In this document: positions 31,375-40,656 of the stretch, in pieces | Layout of the letters: every line of letters starts with the position of its first letter | How positions within the stretch are numbered: position 1 is the stretch's first letter | Assembly: GCA_041319085.1 (NCBI GenBank) | Contig: CP101033.1 | Location: 3,739,501 to 3,803,500, forward strand | Direction: 5' to 3' | Origin: Aeromonas veronii | GTDB lineage: Bacteria > Pseudomonadota > Gammaproteobacteria > Enterobacterales > Aeromonadaceae | Length of the DNA stretch: 64,000 nucleotides | Position numbers and translations under genes: made by a program | The notes under the pieces: model-generated | Told to the model about the DNA's origin: nothing | What the model saw: only the letters and a program-made list of their open reading frames with translations | Databases searched by the model: none

Positions 31375-32457
31375 TTACCTCACCTTCAGGGTGGCAAGAC
31401 CCAGCAGCACCAGCACCAGGGTAATGATCCAGAAGCGCACAATGACGCGCGGCTCCGGCCAGCCCTTCTTCTCGTAGTGGTGATGGATCGGCGCCATGCG
31501 GAAGATCCGCACGCCGCGCAGTTTGTAGGAACCCACCTGCAGGATCACCGAGACGGTCTCCATCACGAAGACGCCGCCCATGATCACCAGCAGAAACTCC
31601 TGACGCACCAGCACGGCGATGGTGCCAAGCGCGCCGCCCAGCGCCAGGGAACCGACGTCCCCCATGAAGACCTGGGCTGGATAGGTGTTGAACCAGAGGA
31701 AACCCAGACCCGCCCCGACGATGGCGGTACAGACGATCACCAGCTCGGAGGTATAGGGCACATAGGGAATGTGCAGGTAGCTGGCAAAGTTAACGTTACC
31801 GGTGGCCCACGCAATGAAGGCAAAACCGCCCGCCACCATTACGGTCGGCATGATGGCCAGGCCGTCGAGACCGTCGGTCAGGTTGACCGCGTTGGAGGTA
31901 CCGACGATGACAAAGTAGGTCAGCACGATAAACATCAGGCCAAGCTGCGGCATCACATCCTTGAGGAAGGGCACTACCAGCTGGGTCTGACCCTCGTGGG
32001 TGGCGGTCGTATAGAGGAACACCGCCACCGCCAGCGCTACCGCAGACTGCCAGAAGTACTTCCAGCGCGCGATCAGGCCGTCGGTATTCTTGCGCACCAC
32101 CTTGAGGTAATCATCGGCAAAGCCGATGGCTCCGTAGGCGCCAAGCACGAACAGCACCAGCCAGACATAGGGGTTGTCGAGGCGGCACCAGAGCAGCACA
32201 GAAGTGAAAATCGCCGCAATGATCATCAGGCCACCCATGGTCGGGGTGCCACGCTTGCTGAGGTGAGACTCGGGACCGTCGTTGCGGATCACCTGACCGA
32301 ATTTCAGGATCTGCAGGCGGCGGATCAGCCGCGGCCCCATCCAGAGCGCAACCCCCAGTCCGGTGATGATCGACAGGATGGCGCGAAACGTCAGGTAGGA
32401 GAAGACGTTGAAGAAGGTGAAGTGCGGGGTGAGCAGTTCGGCCAGCCAGACTAGCAT
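31375..32457 (-). CDS. mraY: Phospho-MurNAc-pentapeptide translocase MraY
   Basis: 360 residues (E. coli 360), ten membrane helices. Active-site motifs [17 protein letters not shown] near 113-130 and [10 protein letters not shown] near 190-200, and the C-terminal histidine cluster in [12 protein letters not shown]. It makes lipid I. Its start overlaps the murF stop by 7 bp. Confidence 0.98.
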   Translation of the reverse strand: MLVWLAELLTPHFTFFNVFSYLTFRAILSIITGLGVALWMGPRLIRRLQILKFGQVIRNDGPESHLSKRGTPTMGGLMIIAAIFTSVLLWCRLDNPYVWLVLFVLGAYGAIGFADDYLKVVRKNTDGLIARWKYFWQSAVALAVAVFLYTTATHEGQTQLVVPFLKDVMPQLGLMFIVLTYFVIVGTSNAVNLTDGLDGLAIMPTVMVAGGFAFIAWATGNVNFASYLHIPYVPYTSELVIVCTAIVGAGLGFLWFNTYPAQVFMGDVGSLALGGALGTIAVLVRQEFLLVIMGGVFVMETVSVILQVGSYKLRGVRIFRMAPIHHHYEKKGWPEPRVIVRFWIITLVLVLLGLATLKVR

Positions 32458-33806
32458 GTGGCTGACTCCTGATGGCCTTTGACCATCTCGACGATATCTT
32501 CCATGCGGGAGCCACGGGCCCCCTTGACCAGAATCGACATTTCCTGATGTGTATCTATCATTTGCGCAAGCACTTCAAACAACGACGCCTTGTTATCGAA
32601 ATGTCGGCCCGCCGCGGCATCTGCGGTGTGGCGACTCTCTTCTCCCACTGTCAGCACGGCATCCAGGCCGCGCTCGCGGGCATGACGGCCAACCCGGGCG
32701 TGTTGCTCGGCAGACTCCTCACCCAGTTCCCGCATATCACCGAACACCAGCACCTTGAAGCCGCCCATGGCGGTCAGGGTATCGATGCCCGCCAGCACGG
32801 ATTCCACGCTGGCATTGTAGGTATCATCCACCAGGGTCAGACCGCCCCAGCGCTGTACACAGAAGCGCCCCTTGACCGGCGCCATCTGCTCCAGCCCCGC
32901 CTTGACGGAATCGAGGGATGCGCCGAGGGCCAGACAGCCTGCGGCGGCAGCCAGTGCATTGGCCACGTTGTGGCGACCCGGGATCGCCAGAGTCAGGCTC
33001 AGCTCGCCCCGCGGGGTCACCATCACGAACTCGGCACAGCCTTGCTCGTTGAGCGCCATGTCGCGCGCGTGGAACGGCTGGCTCTGATCTTCGATGGAGA
33101 AGGCGCAGCGAATGCCGCGTTCGCGCCACTTCGGCCAGAATTCGTTGTCGGCGTTGACGATGGCGGTGCCACCATCACGCAAGCCCTCAAAAATCTCGCT
33201 CTTGGCGTGGAACACCCCTTCCAGCGAACCAAAGCCCTCCAGATGAGCCGCGGCCACGTTGTTGATGATGGCGGCATCGGGTTTGGCCAGCGAGGTGGTC
33301 CAGGCGATCTCGCCCGGATGGTTGGCACCCAGCTCCATCACTGCGAACTTGTGTTGCGGTTCGAGGCGCAGCAAGGTGAGCGGCACGCCCACCTCATTGT
33401 TGAAGTTGCCAGCGGTGGCCAGCACTTCCCCTTCATTGCGCAGGATGGCGGTCGCCATCTCCTTCACCGTGGTCTTGCCACAGCTGCCGGTAATGGCCAG
33501 CACTTTCGGATTGAAGCGCTCACGCACCAGCTTGCCGAGACGGCCCAGCCCCTTGAGGCTATCGGCCACCACCAGCTGGGGGATGGCCAGCGGCAATTCA
33601 CGCTCGACCAGCAAGGCAGAGGCGCCAGCCTGAACAGCCTGCTCGCAAAAATCGTGGGCATCGAAGCGCTCGCCGCGCAGGGCAACGAACAGGGCACCCG
33701 CGCCCAGAGTGCGGGTGTCGGTACTGACAGCGGTGATCTCGCCATCGTCACCAATCAGGCGGGCATCGAGTACCTGCGCCAGCTCGGCAAGCCTGAGGGT
33801 CATCAT
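32451..33806 (-). CDS. murF: UDP-MurNAc-tripeptide--D-Ala-D-Ala ligase
   Basis: 451 residues. ATP loop [20 protein letters not shown] near residue 108. Adds the D-Ala-D-Ala dipeptide and so depends on a Ddl enzyme, whose gene is not in this cluster. Two adjacent ATG codons (33806 and 33803) overlap the murE stop. Confidence 0.97.
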   Translation of the reverse strand: MMTLRLAELAQVLDARLIGDDGEITAVSTDTRTLGAGALFVALRGERFDAHDFCEQAVQAGASALLVERELPLAIPQLVVADSLKGLGRLGKLVRERFNPKVLAITGSCGKTTVKEMATAILRNEGEVLATAGNFNNEVGVPLTLLRLEPQHKFAVMELGANHPGEIAWTTSLAKPDAAIINNVAAAHLEGFGSLEGVFHAKSEIFEGLRDGGTAIVNADNEFWPKWRERGIRCAFSIEDQSQPFHARDMALNEQGCAEFVMVTPRGELSLTLAIPGRHNVANALAAAAGCLALGASLDSVKAGLEQMAPVKGRFCVQRWGGLTLVDDTYNASVESVLAGIDTLTAMGGFKVLVFGDMRELGEESAEQHARVGRHARERGLDAVLTVGEESRHTADAAAGRHFDNKASLFEVLAQMIDTHQEMSILVKGARGSRMEDIVEMVKGHQESATC

Positions 33807-35299
33807 GTGAATGACTCCAATAATGTGTGCAAGGCGGCCGCGACGGTTTCCCGGTCGCTGTAGTGCCGCTTGTCGGTTCCAATGATCTGATAATCCTCGT
33901 GACCCTTACCGGCCACCAGAATGATGTCCTGTTTGCTCGCCTGACCGATGGCCAGCGCAATAGCCTTGACCCGGTCGTGCTCCACCTGCACCGCAGCAGG
34001 ATCGCGAAGACCCGCCACCATGTCGGCCATGATCCGGGCCGGCTCCTCGGTACGGGGATTGTCGTCGGTCAGGATCACACGATCCGCATACTGTTCAGCC
34101 ATGGCAGCCATCATGGGGCGCTTGCCGCGATCGCGATCGCCACCACAGCCAACCAGACACCAGAGCTGGCCTGTGCAGTGCACCCGCAGGGCCTGCAATG
34201 CCTTCTCCAGCGCATCCGGGGTGTGGGCGTAATCGACCACAGCCAGCGGCGTATCGCCACCGCCAAAACACTCCATGCGCCCGGTCACCGGCTGCAATTT
34301 CGGGGCAGTTGCCAGCAGCTCATCGAAGTCATAGCCGAGTACCAGCATGACTCCCATCGCCGCCAGCACATTGCTGACGTTGAAGCGCCCGAGCAAGGGG
34401 GCGGATAATACACCATTCCCCCAGCTGGAGTTAATCTGCGCGCGAAAACCTTGTTGATGAAAATCGAGCTGCCACGCCGTTAATTGACGGCCAAAATGGT
34501 GTTCAATCGGGCCATTTACGCTGAAGGCCACCGCAGCCGGGTATTTTTCGAGCCACTTGGCACCCAACTCGTCATCATGGTTGATCACCGCATTCGACTC
34601 ATCGACCAGCTGCAGCAGCTGCTCCTTGGCGGCGCCATAGGCTTCCATGGTGCCGTGATAGTCGAGGTGATCCCGGCTCAGGTTGGTGAAAACGGCAGCG
34701 GCAAACGGCAGTGCGGCAACACGGTGCTGCACCAGACCGTGGCTGGAGACCTCCATCGCCACCAGATCCGCCCCCTGCGCTTGCAGCGCAGCCAGATTGG
34801 CTTGCACCTGCACGGCGCTGCCGGTGGTGTTTTCCGCTTCGATCAGATGGCCAAACAGGCCGTTGCCGATGGTGCCCATCACACCTGCCTTGCCACCCAG
34901 CAGGGAGCGCCAGTTGGCGACCAGCAACGCAGTAGTGCTCTTGCCATTGGTGCCGGTGATCCCGACCAGCGCCAGTTTTTTGGCTGGTTGATCGTAGAAA
35001 TAGCCGGAGAGCGCAGAGAGGTGAGCGGGCAGATCCCGCATCCCGATACAGGGAACCGGGGTCGATGGCGGGATAAATTCACCATCCTCCTCAAACACAA
35101 CAGCGGTCGCCCCCTGAGCCACCGCCTGTTCGATAAACCGTCTGCCATCCACCTGATGGCCACGAATGGCCACGAAGAGAGAACCGGGGCCGACCCGCCG
35201 ACTATCCAGCTGGATATCGGTCAGGGTGAGCGCCGGCGCCTGGATACCGAAGGGGCGCAGTAATGCATCAAGTACGCGGGACTCATGTGCGCGGGACAA
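33803..35299 (-). CDS. murE: UDP-MurNAc-L-Ala-D-Glu--meso-diaminopimelate ligase
   Basis: 498 residues. ATP loop GITGTNGKSTTALLV near 113. The motif DDNPR near 412 is the known marker for meso-DAP rather than lysine as substrate. The start is a TTG at 35299 (read LSRAHESRVLDALLRP): a strong GGAGG lies 7 bases upstream, and the position gives the expected N-terminal length. This start overlaps the ftsI end by 17 bp. Longer frames upstream lie inside ftsI and have no family match. Confidence 0.95.
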   Translation of the reverse strand: MSRAHESRVLDALLRPFGIQAPALTLTDIQLDSRRVGPGSLFVAIRGHQVDGRRFIEQAVAQGATAVVFEEDGEFIPPSTPVPCIGMRDLPAHLSALSGYFYDQPAKKLALVGITGTNGKSTTALLVANWRSLLGGKAGVMGTIGNGLFGHLIEAENTTGSAVQVQANLAALQAQGADLVAMEVSSHGLVQHRVAALPFAAAVFTNLSRDHLDYHGTMEAYGAAKEQLLQLVDESNAVINHDDELGAKWLEKYPAAVAFSVNGPIEHHFGRQLTAWQLDFHQQGFRAQINSSWGNGVLSAPLLGRFNVSNVLAAMGVMLVLGYDFDELLATAPKLQPVTGRMECFGGGDTPLAVVDYAHTPDALEKALQALRVHCTGQLWCLVGCGGDRDRGKRPMMAAMAEQYADRVILTDDNPRTEEPARIMADMVAGLRDPAAVQVEHDRVKAIALAIGQASKQDIILVAGKGHEDYQIIGTDKRHYSDRETVAAALHTLLESFT

Positions 35300-37037
35300 G
35301 GGAAGCCTCCGTACGGGCAAGTTTGACGGGCACCGCGGGCGGCACTGCATCTGGACGAATATTGAAGAGCTGCAATACCCCGCCCATGGCCTCGGCAAAC
35401 GGTGGGGTCGCCACGGCACCGCCATAGTAGGCGCTACCTTTTGGCTCGTTAATCACCACCACCATGACGAAACGGGGGTCACTGGCAGGCGCGAAACCGG
35501 CAAACCAGGCCATGTAATCCTTGCCGTAGCCACCGGCAACGGCGACCTTGGCAGTACCACTCTTGCCGCCGACCCGATAGCCCGGGACCTTGGCTTTTGG
35601 AATGGCGTTGTCGACCACATACTCCAGCGCCTGCAACATGGCAGAGGCGTTGTTGTGGTCGATCACCTGCTCCCCCTTGGGCGGCTTGGTCACCTTGACG
35701 ATGGAGAGTGGCACCCGTTTGCCCTTGTTGGCCAGGGTCGCGTAGGCGGAAGCCAGCTGCAGCGGGGTGACCCGCAGGCCATAACCGAACGAGAGGGTCG
35801 CCCGCTCGATATCGGACCAGCGGCGACGCTGGGGCAGCATGCCGCTGCTCTCGCCCATCAGCCCGCTGCCGGTATCCATGCCGAAACCGAACATGCTGAG
35901 GGTGTTGATCATCTCCTGCGCCGGCATCCGCAGCGCGATGCGCGACATACCGATGTTGGAGGAGTAGCGCAAAATGTCGTAGAGGTTGGTCGCCCGATGG
36001 ATACTGACGTCCTTGATCTGCTTGGCGCCGATAAAGAGTGGCCCGCCCTGGATGGTATCTTTCCAACTGGTCACACCAGCCTGCAAGGCACTGAGCAAAA
36101 TCAATGGCTTGACGGTAGAACCCGGCTCGTAGGTATCGGTCACCACCCGGTTGCGTACCCGGAAACTCTGATACTGGCCGCGGTTGTTCGGGTTGTAGGA
36201 GGGGGTGTTGACCATGGCGAGCACTTCGCCGCTCTTGATATCCAGCATCACCATGGAGCCGGAGGTCGCCTTGTTCTCGTCGGTTGCCCGCTTGAGCGCG
36301 CGGTAGGCCAATGCCTGCACCCGCTGATCGATACTGAGCTGCAGGTCGTTGGCGTTCTTGCCCTCTTTGACGATGCCAAGCCGCTCGATGACCCGTCCCT
36401 GCCTGTCCTTGCGCACCCGCATTTCGCCGGGCGTCGCGGTCAGCCACTCGTTGTAACTGCGCTCAATCCCTTCAATACCGCTGCCATCGATGTTGGTCAC
36501 CCCCACCAGATGGGCGCTGATCTCGCCGGCCGGGTAGAAGCGGCGCGCTTCGGGGCGCAGGTAGATGCCACCCAGCTTGAGACCCTTGATATATTCCGCC
36601 ACCGCAGGGGTCACCTGACGCTGCAGATAGACGAAGCGCTTGCTGGGGTTGGCGATGCGGTGCTTGAGGGTATTGATGTCGAGCTTGAGCACGGCGGAGA
36701 GCGCCAGCCAGGCTCGCTCATTATTGATGGCGCCGGATTCGTGGACGGTCTTGGGATCGGCCCAGACCGCTTCGACCGGTACCGAGACCGCCAGCTGCTC
36801 ACCATTGCGATCGGTGATCATGCCACGCACCGCCTGAGTGGAGGTGGTACGCAGGGAGCGCATATCCCCCTCCTGACGCAGACGATCCGGATTGATCACC
36901 TGGATCCAGGCCAGACGAAGGATCAGACCCACAAACGCGATGCCGATGAACACCGCAAGCGTACGAAAGCGCCACGGATAGATCGATGGCGCTTTGACCG
37001 TCGCTTTAGCAGCTTTGGCTGCAACCTTGCGTTTCAT
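35283..37037 (-). CDS. ftsI: Peptidoglycan D,D-transpeptidase FtsI (PBP3)
   Basis: 584 residues. N-terminal membrane helix (about 25-45), pedestal domain, then the transpeptidase domain with the three catalytic motifs: STVK (the serine in EPGSTVKPL near 305), SSN (YSSN near 358) and KSGT (GGKSGT near 493). Septal cross-linking enzyme and target of aztreonam-type beta-lactams. Its start overlaps ftsL by 4 bp. Confidence 0.98.
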   Translation of the reverse strand: MKRKVAAKAAKATVKAPSIYPWRFRTLAVFIGIAFVGLILRLAWIQVINPDRLRQEGDMRSLRTTSTQAVRGMITDRNGEQLAVSVPVEAVWADPKTVHESGAINNERAWLALSAVLKLDINTLKHRIANPSKRFVYLQRQVTPAVAEYIKGLKLGGIYLRPEARRFYPAGEISAHLVGVTNIDGSGIEGIERSYNEWLTATPGEMRVRKDRQGRVIERLGIVKEGKNANDLQLSIDQRVQALAYRALKRATDENKATSGSMVMLDIKSGEVLAMVNTPSYNPNNRGQYQSFRVRNRVVTDTYEPGSTVKPLILLSALQAGVTSWKDTIQGGPLFIGAKQIKDVSIHRATNLYDILRYSSNIGMSRIALRMPAQEMINTLSMFGFGMDTGSGLMGESSGMLPQRRRWSDIERATLSFGYGLRVTPLQLASAYATLANKGKRVPLSIVKVTKPPKGEQVIDHNNASAMLQALEYVVDNAIPKAKVPGYRVGGKSGTAKVAVAGGYGKDYMAWFAGFAPASDPRFVMVVVINEPKGSAYYGGAVATPPFAEAMGGVLQLFNIRPDAVPPAVPVKLARTEASLVPRT

Positions 37038-37348
37038 GGTTGGGTAATGACCTTTTCGGTGGTCACCAGCGGGCGACCCATCTGCAACTTGTCCATCGCC
37101 AGACTCGCCACCCGGGAGTGTTCAGCCAGGGTACCCTGCTCGAGCAGCAGATGGCGCCATTCGATATTGAGGCGGTCCTCTTCTGCCATCAGATCGTTCT
37201 GGTCGGCAGTCAGACCACGGGTCATGTTGGTCACCAGAATCACGGCAAACGCGGTCACCAGCACGGCAACCGACAGAAAAATCTGCAATTTGTGCCGCCA
37301 GAGATCACTGATGATCTCCTTGGCCAGATGAACACGCTCTTCGCTCAT
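37034..37348 (-). CDS. ftsL: Cell division protein FtsL
   Basis: 104 residues. Cytoplasmic N-terminus, one membrane helix (about 21-40, IFLSVAVLVTAFAVILVTNM) and a periplasmic coiled coil. It forms the FtsQLB complex with FtsB. The family is poorly conserved, and assignment rests on topology, length and position between rsmH and ftsI. Confidence 0.93.
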   Translation of the reverse strand: MSEERVHLAKEIISDLWRHKLQIFLSVAVLVTAFAVILVTNMTRGLTADQNDLMAEEDRLNIEWRHLLLEQGTLAEHSRVASLAMDKLQMGRPLVTTEKVITQP

Positions 37349-37351
37349 CGT

Positions 37352-38290
37352 TTACTCCGCCAGCCGCTGCGCAACACGCAGCACCGAACTGCGTGACCGG
37401 CTGTTTTCAGATACTTCGTGATCTGAAGGCTTGAGTGCCTTGCCGACCGACTTCAATTTGCGACCGCCAGCCAGCTCGGCCTCGGTCAACGGAATGCCGT
37501 AAGGCACTTCCGGCCCCTTCTCGTGCTTGCGGATGAAATGCTTCACCAATCGGTCTTCCAGCGAATGGAAGCTGATCACTGACAGGCGGCCATGGGGTGC
37601 CAGCACCTCCAGTGCACCGTTGAGCGCGGTTTCGATCTCGTCCAGCTCGCTGTTGATATAGATGCGAATGGCCTGAAAGCTGCGGGTTGCCGCATGCTTT
37701 CCCTTCTCCTTGCTCGGATTGACCCGGGCAATCATCTCCGCCAGCTGACGGGTTCGCACGTAAGGTTCGGTCACGCGGTCGTGCACAATGGCGCGGGCGA
37801 TCTTCTTGGCAAAACGCTCCTCACCGAAGGTCTTCAGCACCCAGGCAATGTCGTCCACATCGGCCCTGGCCAGCCACTCGGCGGCGCTCTGGCCGGAGGT
37901 GGGGTCCATCCGCATATCGAGCGGACCATCTTTCATAAAGCTGAAACCCCGCTCGGCATCATCCAGCTGGGGTGAAGAGACCCCCAGATCCAGCAGGAAG
38001 CCATCCACCTTGCCCAACAAACCGCGCTCATCCAGATAGGAGGCGATGCCGGAGAAGGGGCCGTGCACGATTTCGAAACGGGGATCCTGGATCTTGGCCG
38101 CTTCGGCGATCGCCTGCGGGTCGCGGTCGATGGCGATCAGGCGGCCATTGGGGCCAAGGTGCTGCAGGATCAGACGAGAATGACCACCACGGCCAAAAGT
38201 ACCGTCGACGTAAACACCGTCCGGCTTGATGGCCAGACCGTCAACGGCTTCGTGCAGCAGCACTGTGATGTGTTCAGCGGCTTGGGGCAT
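37352..38290 (-). CDS. rsmH: 16S rRNA (cytosine(1402)-N4)-methyltransferase
   Basis: 312 residues (E. coli 313). [21 protein letters not shown] start, SAM-binding [15 protein letters not shown] near 29, and [13 protein letters not shown] near 100. Modifies C1402 of 16S rRNA in the decoding site. Its start abuts the mraZ stop, and the ftsL ATG follows closely. Confidence 0.98.
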   Translation of the reverse strand: MPQAAEHITVLLHEAVDGLAIKPDGVYVDGTFGRGGHSRLILQHLGPNGRLIAIDRDPQAIAEAAKIQDPRFEIVHGPFSGIASYLDERGLLGKVDGFLLDLGVSSPQLDDAERGFSFMKDGPLDMRMDPTSGQSAAEWLARADVDDIAWVLKTFGEERFAKKIARAIVHDRVTEPYVRTRQLAEMIARVNPSKEKGKHAATRSFQAIRIYINSELDEIETALNGALEVLAPHGRLSVISFHSLEDRLVKHFIRKHEKGPEVPYGIPLTEAELAGGRKLKSVGKALKPSDHEVSENSRSRSSVLRVAQRLAE

Positions 38291-38749
38291 TTATAAAGAG
38301 AAATCCTGTAGTCGTGGTGAGCTTGCCCAATCGTCCCCGGGCAGACCCAAGATGTCGTCATTGACCTGTTGTTGCCAGCGGGCTTCATCCCACAACTCAA
38401 ACTTGTTGAGCTGGCCCACCAGCATGATTTTCTTGTCTAGCCCCGCATGGTTGCGCAGTGGCTGGCTGAGCAGCAGACGACCATTGCCATCCAGCTCGCA
38501 TTCGGTTGCATGTCCCAGCAGCAGTCGCTGCAAACGGCGCTCTTGCGGATTCATGCTGGAAAGAGTCTTGAGCTTGCGTTCAACCTCTTCCCATTCATTC
38601 AGGGGATAAAGCAGCAGACAAGGATGGGCAATATCGATGGTGCAGACCAGCTGGCCGTCGCGCTCGGAGCGCAGCCAATCACGGAATTTGGTCGGAATAG
38701 CCAGCCGCCCTTTACTGTCCAGGCTGATGGCATGAGCGCCACGCAACAA
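38291..38749 (-). CDS. mraZ: Transcriptional regulator MraZ
   Basis: 152 residues with the start used here, equal to E. coli MraZ. Two SpoVT/AbrB-like halves each carry a DSKGR or DGNGR motif ([15 protein letters not shown] near 11 and [14 protein letters not shown] near 91). It represses the dcw promoter by binding tandem TGGG-like boxes, three of which lie just upstream. No ATG fits: two consecutive TTG codons (38749 and 38746) align with the conserved N-terminus, and GGGA is 7 bases from the first. Weak initiation may keep MraZ low. Confidence 0.93.
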   Translation of the reverse strand: MLRGAHAISLDSKGRLAIPTKFRDWLRSERDGQLVCTIDIAHPCLLLYPLNEWEEVERKLKTLSSMNPQERRLQRLLLGHATECELDGNGRLLLSQPLRNHAGLDKKIMLVGQLNKFELWDEARWQQQVNDDILGLPGDDWASSPRLQDFSL

Positions 38750-38790
38750 ATTACAGTCCCTGAAGGTGAGTGACCAGGCAGATTGCCCCT

Positions 38791-38820
38791 CTATAAACCA
38801 CTTTGATCCACTTTTCCCCA
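38791..38820 (-). promoter_or_regulatory. Three MraZ-binding boxes, 10-bp spacing
   Basis: On the minus strand, TGGGGAAAAG, TGGATCAAAG and TGGTTTATAG follow each other directly. This direct repeat of TGGn with a 10-bp period matches the known E. coli MraZ operator. They lie just downstream of the candidate -10, covering the start of the mraZ leader. Confidence 0.8.
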
Positions 38821-38826
38821 CCTTGA

Positions 38827-38855
38827 AGTTTAAGGACGTGCAGGGAGCTTTTCAA
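38827..38855 (-). promoter_or_regulatory. Candidate dcw (mraZ) promoter
   Basis: Minus strand: TTGAAA at 38855-38850, a 17-bp spacer, and TAAACT at 38832-38827. The MraZ boxes begin 6 bp downstream. The pattern fits a sigma-70 promoter driving mraZ through lpxC. Between this promoter and the rnpB terminator (38856-39156) the sequence is AT-richer than its surroundings and has no gene I can support. Confidence 0.65.
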
Positions 38856-39156
38856 GCAAGGAGATGTGGCATAGGGAACATATTGACGCAGCGATTGCGG
38901 ACCGCAGATTGAGTGAGTTGATTTTCCACAAGTTATTTGGCGTTAAACGCTGGTGATTAATTGAAATAAGTGAATTAACTGAGAACATGCACAATATGCG
39001 GGTGCGAACAACCAACCAGTCATCCTGTGTCCTGTCGCCATCCATCGCTGCCATTGCACTAAGCACGAAGCTATTCAATTGATTTAAAACATATAATTTC
39101 ATTCAACATGGTAAGACAAAAATTATCCGACCAACGAAGCCATATTTTCTCATGCA

Positions 39157-39192
39157 TAAAAAAGAGCCCCGCGAAAAATCGCGGGGCTCTTC
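39157..39192 (-). terminator. Terminator of rnpB
   Basis: Minus strand: GAAGAGCCCCGCGA-TTTT-TCGCGGGGCTCTTTTTTA, a very strong stem with a T-run immediately after the RNase P RNA 3-prime end. Confidence 0.92.
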
Positions 39193-39198
39193 GGAATG

Positions 39199-39588
<390 letters not shown>

Positions 39589-39595
39589 GGCGCGG

Positions 39596-39625
39596 ATTAT
39601 AGCCTTGCGATACGCACGGGGTAAA
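39596..39625 (-). promoter_or_regulatory. rnpB promoter
   Basis: Minus strand: TTTACC (39625-39620), an 18-bp spacer, then a perfect TATAAT (39601-39596). The following CCGCGCC is a GC-rich discriminator, typical of stringently controlled stable RNA genes. The start site fits the P1 helix 5-prime end at about 39588. Confidence 0.75.
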
Positions 39626-39743
39626 CCGGCAATTCCCGTTTACAGCCATTTATCGCGCTTTGGCCCCCGTTTACGGGCTGAATGCTTGTCGGCACGGCGG
39701 AACGCGCTGGCCAGAAAACAGTCTGCTGACCTATTTCACCGGC

Positions 39744-40577
39744 TCAATAGTGCTCGAGACCGTATTTGTAGAGGGCATTTTTCTTCACACCATGGATCTC
39801 GGCGGTCAGGGCGGCCGCTTTTTTCAGTGGCAACTCGGTCACCAGCAGCCCCAAAGTACGGATCGCCTCGGCCGGCAACTCCTCTTCATTCTTAGAGGCG
39901 CCAGCCACCACCAGCACGATCTCGCCGCGGCAGCGGTTGTCATCTTCACCGAGCCAGGTCAGCATTTCAGAGGCTGGCAGACCGTGGATCGACTCAAAGG
40001 TCTTGGTCAGTTCACGACACACCACCACCTGACGCTCGCCGAGAATGCGAGCAATCGCTTCCACGGTATCCTGCACCCGGCGCGGTGATTCGTAGAACAC
40101 CAGCGAGCGGGTGTCTTCGATAACGGCTTGCAGACGATCGTCGCGTCCCTTGCTCTTGGCGGGCAAGAAACCTTCAAAGGCAAAGCGATCGGTGGGCAGA
40201 CCGGCCGCGCTCAGGGCGGTAATGGCGGCGCAGGGGCCGGGCAGCGGCACCACCTTGACCCCGGCGTCGCGACAGCGGGTGACCAAGTGATAACCGGGAT
40301 CGCTGATAAGCGGGGTGCCGGCATCGGAGACCAGCGCGATACGCTTGCCCTCTTTGATCCGGCCGATCAGCACATCGGCCTTCTGCTGCTCGTTGTGATC
40401 GTGCAGGGCGAAGGTTGGCACCGAGATTTGGTAGTGGCTGAGCAGGATGCCGGTATGACGGGTATCTTCGGCTGCCACCAGATCGACACTGCGTAAAATG
40501 TCCAATGCACGCTGGGTGATGTCCGCCAGATTGCCGATCGGAGTGGGGACTATATACAGGGTTGGGATGTCACTCAT
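39744..40577 (-). CDS. rsmI: 16S rRNA (cytidine(1402)-2'-O)-methyltransferase
   Basis: 277 residues. Tetrapyrrole-methylase fold; [15 protein letters not shown] at the N-terminus, AAEDTRHTG near 36 and [11 protein letters not shown] near 83 are RsmI motifs. It methylates the 2'-OH of C1402, the same nucleotide whose base is methylated by RsmH, which is also in this window. Divergent from lpoA, as in E. coli. Confidence 0.97.
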   Translation of the reverse strand: MSDIPTLYIVPTPIGNLADITQRALDILRSVDLVAAEDTRHTGILLSHYQISVPTFALHDHNEQQKADVLIGRIKEGKRIALVSDAGTPLISDPGYHLVTRCRDAGVKVVPLPGPCAAITALSAAGLPTDRFAFEGFLPAKSKGRDDRLQAVIEDTRSLVFYESPRRVQDTVEAIARILGERQVVVCRELTKTFESIHGLPASEMLTWLGEDDNRCRGEIVLVVAGASKNEEELPAEAIRTLGLLVTELPLKKAAALTAEIHGVKKNALYKYGLEHY

Positions 40578-40656
40578 GGGATCTCCGAGTGCCCCGACAA
40601 TTGTGTCTCCATATTGGCCCGTTTACACTATGGGGAACTTCAACACTGGTCGGGGA

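Noticed and set aside
38881..39150. Small genes in the AT-richer gap upstream of mraZ
   Set aside because: Only short frames without ribosome binding sites or known motifs were seen.
40498..40656. Upstream extension of LpoA
   Set aside because: It would place 53 residues before the lipoprotein signal and overlap rsmI; the start at 40657 gives a normal lipobox distance.
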